Under the pieces are notes generated by a model. That model did not search any database and was not told where the DNA came from. It worked only from the letters and a program-made list of their open reading frames with translations. 64,000 bases of DNA from CAYVVD01 sp964454975 (GTDB lineage: Bacteria > Bacteroidota > Ignavibacteria > Kapaibacteriales > UBA2268), in NCBI GenBank assembly GCA_964454975.1, contig CAYVVD010000004.1, positions 100,567 to 164,566 on the forward strand, in the 5' to 3' direction. This document shows, piece by piece, positions 59,424 to 64,000 of the stretch (position 1 is its first letter; every line of letters starts with the position of its first letter). The position numbers were made by a program, and so were the translations under genes.

Positions 59424-60476
59424 TTAATTCTGGATTAAAATTTTCTCTCTTATAGTGGACGTGCCGAAATTTACTTCGATGAAGTATATACCCATATTAA
59501 GCTGATTCAGAGAAAATTCATATTGCAAATTTGGCTTTATCTCTAAAACTTCGATACCTGCGTAATTATATATTTGAATAGATTCTACAGGATCTTCAAT
59601 TCCTGATAGTGCAATACTTAGTTTACCATTTGATGGGTTTGGATAGATTTTAACTGTGCCGGTATTTATTGATTTATCATAAATTGAAGTTGCAAACTGT
59701 TCATTGAATAAATCGCTGACTTCATCACTGCTAAGAGGCCTGTTGTATATCCTTACTTCATCAATTGCACCTTTGAAATGCTGAATTGTTCTGTCCCAAT
59801 GGCCTTTCCCGAGCCACAATTTCTCATGCTCCACAGCATCTGCAAAAAACTGGGAATGTTTAGGTGAACCGAAATTATAGCGGCGGTTTGTCATCTCTTC
59901 TCCATCCAGGTAACCGGTGTTATAGTCCGGCCCGACTACCGCTACAAAGTGATGCCATTCGTTTTTGCTGACAGGGAACCTGGTGTCAAAGCAGAATGAA
60001 GGATAAGTGCACCCGTCCTTCCATATCGTGAAGTATAGCTTCTCGGACTGATAATGAATGGGTGAATGGCCTACTTCAATTATTAATCCTTTGTTTGCAG
60101 CGTCGAAGAAATCGCATATCTCCTCTGTGCCATAGTAAAATATTGGTGCAATTCCATGATCGAGGGGTACCTCCTCAACTTTGAACCAAAGAGAAATTGA
60201 ACCATATTCAAGACCTTCAAGTTCTATAGGTGGCATGTTCCCTTCACCGGGAATACTTGCAAAGTCATCTATTCCATCAAAGTACAGAGCATTTCCCCTG
60301 ATGCCCTCAGTAAGCTTTGCACCATAAACAGTTCCATGATTTGAATTCACAGAGTGGTCTTTAAATTGGCTTGAGTTTAATTCATCAAAACTCCAGTGTG
60401 AGACTAAACCATCCTTTGATTCAAGGATAAAAGAACTCGTAACTAGAAAAGTAATAAATGCAATTAGATTCCGCAT
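59424..60476 (-). CDS. LamG-domain secreted protein with T9SS sorting domain
   Basis: The 350-residue protein has a signal peptide (MRNLIAFITFLVTSSFILES) and a LamG/concanavalin-like jelly-roll domain (about 22-240). Markers are LVSHWSFDELNSSQFKDHSV, ALYFDGIDDFASIPGEG, NEWHHFVAVVGPD and IDEVRIYNRPLSSDEV. A T9SS type A domain occupies about 275-350 (VKIYPNPSNGKLSIALSG, LNMGIYFIEVNF). Many such proteins bind glycans or act as adhesins at the cell surface. It is divergent from the TonB receptor, with 245 nt between the starts. Confidence 0.88.
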   Translation of the reverse strand: MRNLIAFITFLVTSSFILESKDGLVSHWSFDELNSSQFKDHSVNSNHGTVYGAKLTEGIRGNALYFDGIDDFASIPGEGNMPPIELEGLEYGSISLWFKVEEVPLDHGIAPIFYYGTEEICDFFDAANKGLIIEVGHSPIHYQSEKLYFTIWKDGCTYPSFCFDTRFPVSKNEWHHFVAVVGPDYNTGYLDGEEMTNRRYNFGSPKHSQFFADAVEHEKLWLGKGHWDRTIQHFKGAIDEVRIYNRPLSSDEVSDLFNEQFATSIYDKSINTGTVKIYPNPSNGKLSIALSGIEDPVESIQIYNYAGIEVLEIKPNLQYEFSLNQLNMGIYFIEVNFGTSTIREKILIQN

Positions 60477-60660
60477 GCTGTATTCCTCAGTAAATTTTAT
60501 AAATAAACGTACTTAAGAGGGCAAAGATTATATACAGAAGTCATGAAAACAAAAAAACTGGGGTGCAAAGTATTCTTTTGATAATTCTGTTTTTTTTTAT
60601 CTCATACTATTCTAAAAATTAATACCGGCTAAAACATGAAAAAATACTCATTTCTTATTA

Positions 60661-60691
60661 TTGATAGCAATCAAACCGTTTTATAATTTTG
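60661..60691 (+). promoter_or_regulatory. Bacteroidota-type promoter for the TonB receptor
   Basis: TTG at 60661-60663 and TAATTTTG at 60684-60691 (fit to TAnnTTTG) are separated by 20 nt, matching the -33/-7 arrangement of Bacteroidota. The receptor ATG at 60722 lies 30 nt beyond the -7 element, with AAAGGA as a likely ribosome binding site. Confidence 0.5.
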
Positions 60692-60721
60692 TACAGTTAT
60701 ATTTTAATACAAAAGGAAATC

Positions 60722-63178
60722 ATGAGATTAACATACTCGCTTATTTTAGTGCTCTTAGTTAATACTTCAGTCTTGTTATCAGTCAATGCTACAATATCTG
60801 GTAAAATAACTCTTAAAGATGGCAACAGGGCGCTCCCGGGTGTTTCCGTTTATCTTGAAGGGACAAAATATGGTGATGCAAGCAACGGGAAAGGAGAGTA
60901 TGAAATTAAAGGAATCCCTCCTGGTGAATATACTTTGGTTATATCCAATATTGGTTTTGTTACTCATTCCGAAAATTTAACTATTAATGATGAAAGCAAT
61001 ATCTCAAAGGATATACAGATGGCTGAGTCTGTTGTGGACCTTCCCGGAGTTGTTGTGCAAAGCGTAACCTTGACGGGTGGTTTTTCAGGGATAAAAGAAA
61101 TTCCGGGCTCTGCAAACTATATCTCCCCCCAGGAAATGGAACGGTTTAATTACACAGATATCAACAGGACACTGCGTTCGGTTCCGGGAGTTAACCTGCA
61201 GGAAGAAGACGGTTTTGGTTTAAGGACAAACATAGGATTAAGAGGTACCGGCTCAGAAAGAAGTTCAAAAATCACAATAATGGAAGATGGTGTTTTAATG
61301 GCACCTGCGCCCTATGCAGCACCTGCCGCTTATTATTTCCCAACAGTGGGCAGGATGCGGGCAATTGAAATATTAAAAGGCAGCAGCCAGATTAAATACG
61401 GCCCATATACAACAGGTGGCGCTATTAACCTTATATCAACTCAAATCCCAGATAAATTTTCAGGCAGGTTTTTGCTAATGGGCGGGAGTTTCGAAAATAG
61501 GAACATCCATGCTAATGTTGGTGGCTCGGGAGAAAATTTTGGATATATGGTCGAAACCTTCCAATACAATTCAGAAGGATTCAAGAATCTCGATAATGGC
61601 GGGGTAACGGGTTTTGATAAGAAAGACTATCTCGGAAAAATCAGGATAAATACTGATTCTGATTCAGATATTTACCAGTCGCTTACTTTCAAGTTCGGAC
61701 AAGTTACCGAACTATCAAATGAAACTTATCTTGGCTTGACAGCAAGCGATTTTGATGCAACACCTTACAGGCGTTATGCAGCTTCGCAAATGGATGAAAT
61801 GGATACGGAGCAAAGGCAGCTTACTTTAACGCATTTTGTAAGAGTATCGGATTTATTGGATATTGTTACCACCGCTTACAGGACAGATTTTAAGCGAAAC
61901 TGGTATAAGCTGGACAGGGTGAATGACAACGACGGGAATTCGGTGTCTATTGGTTCGTTGCTTGATGACCCGGTTAATCATAGTAATGCTTATTCAATCA
62001 TTACTGGTACAACGAGTACCGACCCGAATGCTTTAAACGTCAAAGCCAATAACAGGGAATATTATGCAGAAGGCATACAGACTATTATCAGCTTTGGTTT
62101 CGATGGAGAGACAATCGAGCAAAAAGTAGATTTTGGTTTCCGCTACCACAGGGATGAAATGGATCGTTTCCAATGGGTTGATTCCTACAAGATGGAGGAT
62201 GGAGTCATGAAACTGAGCGAACGTGGTGAACCCGGTACAGAAAGTAACAGAGTAGAATTCGTGGATGCAATCGCTACTTATATTCAATATAAAGCCAAAT
62301 ACGGCAATCTGAGTGTAATTCCGGGGATCAGGTATGAAAATATATCAATAAACAGGGAAGATTTTGGCAAAAATGATCCCGGCAGGACAGGAAGTGAGCT
62401 GAAAACAAGCTCTAACACAGTTGATGTATTCATTCCCGGATTAGGTATTAATTATGATATCGACCAAGATTTGAATGTTTTTGCAGGTATTCACAAAGGA
62501 TTTTCACCTCCCGGCTCAGCAGAAGGTACAGAACCCGAAGAGAGTATTAATTATGAGCTTGGTTCAAGATTTGGATTGAACGGACTGCAAGGCCAGGTAG
62601 TTGGTTTTTTCAATGATTATTCTAACCTCCTTGGCGCTGACCTTGCTGCGGCAGGAGGAACAGGTTCGGGTGATTTATTCAATGGTGGTTCAGCCACTGC
62701 AATCGGGATAGAATTACAGGCAACCTATGACCTGCTTGTAGATGTATCCTCGAAATTCAGTCTGCCTGCTACAATTGTTTATACTTATACAGATGCAGAG
62801 TTTACTTCTGACTTTGAGAGTACATTCGGAGCATGGGAAACTGTTCTTTCAGGCGACAAATTACCCTATCTCGCAAACAACCAGGCAACAATAATACTTT
62901 CTTTAATGCATAGTAATTTTGACATTAGCCTGAGTGGTAAATATATGAGTGAAATGAGAACTGTCGCAGGCCGGGGAGATATTCCTGAAAATCAAAAAAC
63001 TGATGATTATTTTGTTATAGACGCGGGTGCTTCTTATTTCATAAACAACAATTTTTCAATATTTCTGAATGCTAAGAATATTAGCGACGAGATTTATATA
63101 GTCGCCCGAAGGCCTGCGGGGCTACGTCCGGGATTGCCGGCTTCATTCAATATAGGTGTAAAGGGTAATTTCAGGTAA
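60722..63178 (+). CDS. TonB-dependent receptor, FecA-like, with carboxypeptidase-like domain
   Basis: From ATG 60722, following AAAGGA, the protein is 818 residues; ATG 60689 would spoil the signal peptide. It has a signal peptide (to about 24) and a carboxypeptidase-like regulatory domain (about 25-105; NATISGKITLKDGNRALPGV). A plug domain follows (LRSVPGVNLQEEDGFGLRTN, GSERSSKITIMEDGVLMAP, ILKGSSQIKYGPYTTGGAIN). The 22-strand barrel ends in RRPAGLRPGLPASFNIGVKG, typical of ferric-citrate or siderophore receptors. It imports a large ligand, likely an iron chelate, through the outer membrane. No SusD-like gene is next to it, so a glycan role is less likely. Confidence 0.92.
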   Translation: MRLTYSLILVLLVNTSVLLSVNATISGKITLKDGNRALPGVSVYLEGTKYGDASNGKGEYEIKGIPPGEYTLVISNIGFVTHSENLTINDESNISKDIQMAESVVDLPGVVVQSVTLTGGFSGIKEIPGSANYISPQEMERFNYTDINRTLRSVPGVNLQEEDGFGLRTNIGLRGTGSERSSKITIMEDGVLMAPAPYAAPAAYYFPTVGRMRAIEILKGSSQIKYGPYTTGGAINLISTQIPDKFSGRFLLMGGSFENRNIHANVGGSGENFGYMVETFQYNSEGFKNLDNGGVTGFDKKDYLGKIRINTDSDSDIYQSLTFKFGQVTELSNETYLGLTASDFDATPYRRYAASQMDEMDTEQRQLTLTHFVRVSDLLDIVTTAYRTDFKRNWYKLDRVNDNDGNSVSIGSLLDDPVNHSNAYSIITGTTSTDPNALNVKANNREYYAEGIQTIISFGFDGETIEQKVDFGFRYHRDEMDRFQWVDSYKMEDGVMKLSERGEPGTESNRVEFVDAIATYIQYKAKYGNLSVIPGIRYENISINREDFGKNDPGRTGSELKTSSNTVDVFIPGLGINYDIDQDLNVFAGIHKGFSPPGSAEGTEPEESINYELGSRFGLNGLQGQVVGFFNDYSNLLGADLAAAGGTGSGDLFNGGSATAIGIELQATYDLLVDVSSKFSLPATIVYTYTDAEFTSDFESTFGAWETVLSGDKLPYLANNQATIILSLMHSNFDISLSGKYMSEMRTVAGRGDIPENQKTDDYFVIDAGASYFINNNFSIFLNAKNISDEIYIVARRPAGLRPGLPASFNIGVKGNFR

Positions 63179-63196
63179 AACATAAGGAAACCGAAT

Positions 63197-64000
63197 TCAT
63201 TTTTTGTGGTGTTCATTATCATTTTTTATAAGTGAGAGTTTCTTTAAGAAATCTCTATTTTCTGGGTCTAATTCTATTGCTTTTTTAATGGTATGAATCG
63301 CATTGTTAGTATCATTTATCTTATGATATATACTTGCTTTGAGAGACCAGAAGTAGGGTATCTTCGTATTTTTATCTAAAACTTTTTCTATAAGTTCCAT
63401 CGCCTGGTCATAATTACCTTTTTTGAATTTTATCAGACTCAGCCTGTACCATAAATTATCATTCTCAGGTTGGAGGCGCATTGCATTTATATAAGCAATT
63501 TCAGCGTTTTTATAATCTTTAGCATCAAATAATGCTTCAGCAACTTCTAATAGCCATGCTTTGCTTACACATGAGTTCTTCTGATGTTCTTCCCAATGTC
63601 TCATAATCTGACTTTGCAAATCTGTAGTCTTCATTTTTTCGTACCATGGCTTCATTTCTTCAGCTCTTTCGGCGGGTGTCATATCTTTTCGAGGTGTTGC
63701 GGGGAAGCGGAATGTTGTCACAACGGGATGGGAAAGGAAGCTGCACCAGTCTTGCATTGCCCATTGTCGCCACATATACCAGTCGCTTGCTGCGTGCGGG
63801 AGTTTTGTGCGCCAACCATAAGGCAGCTTTTTATATGCCTCCATTGTGTGCCCGACAACCGAAGGTCCGAAAAAACAATATTGCCTGTTAACAATTCTCC
63901 ACCTTACTACCTCGTTAGCAAGGTTATCAAATAGAAAATAATAACCGCCCTTCAATTTCACAGAATTATGCAAGGTATGGACAAAATCATATTCCTCAAG
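63197..64000 (-). CDS. Glycosyltransferase-like protein with TPR tail (cut by window edge)
   Basis: The frame stays open to the right edge, so the start lies outside the window; within it are 268 residues. The N-terminal part (EEYDFVHTLHNSVKL, WYMWRQWAMQDWC, GPSVVGHTMEAYKKL) is like the C-terminal half of a family 2-type glycosyltransferase, with a WYMW motif that may be substrate-related. From about residue 170, TPR units follow (VAEALFDAKDYKNAEIAYIN, LSLIKFKKGNYDQAMELIEK, NDTNNAIHTIKKAIELDPEN). Such glycosyltransferase-TPR fusions modify proteins or lipids. It is convergent with the TonB receptor gene, 18 nt apart. Confidence 0.75.
   Translation of the reverse strand, partial: LEEYDFVHTLHNSVKLKGGYYFLFDNLANEVVRWRIVNRQYCFFGPSVVGHTMEAYKKLPYGWRTKLPHAASDWYMWRQWAMQDWCSFLSHPVVTTFRFPATPRKDMTPAERAEEMKPWYEKMKTTDLQSQIMRHWEEHQKNSCVSKAWLLEVAEALFDAKDYKNAEIAYINAMRLQPENDNLWYRLSLIKFKKGNYDQAMELIEKVLDKNTKIPYFWSLKASIYHKINDTNNAIHTIKKAIELDPENRDFLKKLSLIKNDNEHHKK

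Overview
The window looks like one contig of a draft genome from the Bacteroidota/Chlorobiota (FCB) side of the tree, possibly an Ignavibacteria- or Kapabacteria-like lineage; rank below phylum is inference. The evidence is an LpxC-FabZ fusion, at least five proteins with C-terminal type IX secretion (T9SS) sorting domains, a Bat (aerotolerance) operon, a small histone H1-like protein, many lipoproteins with an LxSC lipobox, a SusC/FecA-style TonB receptor with a carboxypeptidase-like N-terminal domain, and a TTG-N20-TAATTTTG promoter of the Bacteroidota type. One 10-N scaffold gap lies inside a cytochrome c gene. I recognised no tRNA, rRNA, CRISPR array, transposase or integrase.

Layout. 1-9 kb holds central metabolism: pyruvate:ferredoxin oxidoreductase (cut by the left edge), a cobalamin adenosyltransferase/dCMP deaminase/PdxB/DUF302 run, and malate dehydrogenase and citrate synthase on the opposite strand, followed by a nucleotide-sugar decarboxylase and a prolyl oligopeptidase. 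At 10.77-13.40 kb, two AT-rich genes for secreted proteins, one frameshifted, lie between perfect 36-bp direct repeats, one of which is the 3' end of a lipoprotein gene; this looks like an inserted segment. 14-22.4 kb has an S41 protease, a DUF3108 protein, PolX with a degenerate polymerase centre, a histone-like protein and a large T9SS subtilase. 22.5-29 kb has a cytochrome c plus a CxxCH/beta-barrel protein, then batB-C-D-E and a lipoprotein gene. 29-38.7 kb has a multi-PAS sensor kinase, a MarR regulator, tryptophanase, an Omp85-like protein, a trans-sulfuration enzyme and an alpha/beta hydrolase that lacks its nucleophile. 38.7-49 kb has lpxA and lpxC-fabZ, T9SS cargo including a Tat-signal intradiol dioxygenase, guaA and a K+ channel.

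49-64 kb is more accessory: a DUF559 nuclease-like protein, a DUF268 protein, a YhcH-family protein, an NmrA-like reductase, a decayed arsR-AHSA1 pair, a quinone oxidoreductase, a beta-propeller phytase, a lipoprotein subtilase, DUF3303 and nuclease-fold proteins, a lipoprotein pseudogene with a stop codon at its lipobox, a LamG T9SS protein, a TonB receptor, and a glycosyltransferase/TPR gene cut by the right edge.

Taken together, the genes describe a heterotrophic Gram-negative bacterium with ferredoxin-linked pyruvate metabolism and a TCA cycle, amino-acid beta/gamma-elimination, and much export of proteases and surface proteins. I found no clear new multi-gene defence or mobile system. 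The observations most worth checking are the repeat-flanked insert, the arsR/AHSA1 pair with parallel internal deletions, the pseudo-hydrolase, the Tat-plus-T9SS dioxygenase and the heme-tagged outer-membrane barrel.
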